Shown here piece by piece: positions 5,217 through 5,300 of a DNA stretch of 5,300 nt (the stretch's first letter is position 1; each line of letters starts with the position of its first letter). Position numbers and translations under genes: made by a program. The notes under the pieces are model-generated. The model worked only from the letters and a program-made list of their open reading frames with translations. It was not told the DNA's origin and did not search any database. The stretch comes from Paracoccaceae bacterium (GTDB lineage Bacteria; Pseudomonadota; Alphaproteobacteria; Rhodobacterales; Rhodobacteraceae): positions 1 to 5,300 of the forward strand of contig PUNI01000478.1 in the NCBI GenBank assembly GCA_003551745.1. Reading direction: 5' to 3'.

Positions 5217-5300
5217 CTCCAGCTCCTCTCCACTCTGCAGCTTCCAACCTCTCCTTGCTCGCGTCCAACCCTCCAGCGTCCCCTTTCATTTTTGATCCTA

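Larger units (their letters stand above)
4931..5300. other. Right flank, pyrimidine-rich, no gene seen
   Basis: This stretch is CpG-poor and C/T-rich on the plus strand; the left flank is likewise C/T-rich when read outward on its minus strand (951-841). No frame resembles a known protein, and no AATAAA signal is seen in the 100 nt after the stop at 4873. It contains the direct repeat CCATGCACCC (5036-5045 and 5060-5069) and the hairpins at 5123-5173 and 5182-5216. Confidence 0.55.

Overview
The window looks like nuclear DNA of a eukaryote. Its two long reading frames encode eukaryote-type proteins, there is no bacterial operon layout or Shine-Dalgarno spacing, the best 5' gene model needs a spliced intron, and CpG is distributed as in a genome with cytosine methylation. 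Only one CpG occurs in about 700 bp (1760-2461), with abundant TpG/CpA, whereas about 20 fall in 120 bp around 3421-3540. The species cannot be named. The relationship of the second protein to the plant/algal MOC1 type of RuvC-like resolvase only weakly hints at the green lineage.

Layout. Positions 1-1340 are a CpG-rich flank with no convincing gene but an unusual density of inverted repeats, including a 20-bp stem with a 4-nt loop (577-620), a 60-nt hairpin (781-840) and a nested hairpin of about 90 nt (1033-1123), plus a GAC microsatellite and a purine tract. Positions 1429-3537 (minus) hold a long frame for a Crypton-type tyrosine recombinase with an N-terminal core-binding region, a YR catalytic domain and a C-terminal GCR1_C-like DNA-binding domain. 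Its true 5' end is probably a tiny exon at 3850-3865 joined across a 331-nt intron (inference). Positions 3866-4045 are a compact CpG-rich divergent promoter region. Positions 4046-4873 (plus) encode a 275-aa RuvC/MOC1-like Holliday-junction-resolvase-fold protein with a disordered acidic N-terminus. Positions 4931-5300 are a CpG-poor, pyrimidine-rich flank with another hairpin of about 20 bp.

How it may work together. The divergent pair is bracketed by a 22-25 nt imperfect inverted repeat (1352-1373 and 4906-4930), just beyond both stop codons. The left copy also lies close to a sharp change in CpG density. I read the segment 1352-4930 (about 3.6 kb) as a candidate mobile element that couples a tyrosine recombinase, which works through Holliday junctions, with a RuvC-fold enzyme of the type that cuts Holliday junctions. 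Known Cryptons are generally described as lacking terminal inverted repeats, and I know of no described Crypton carrying a RuvC-like partner. This pairing is the main thing to test. Mobility, boundaries and functional coupling are inferences.
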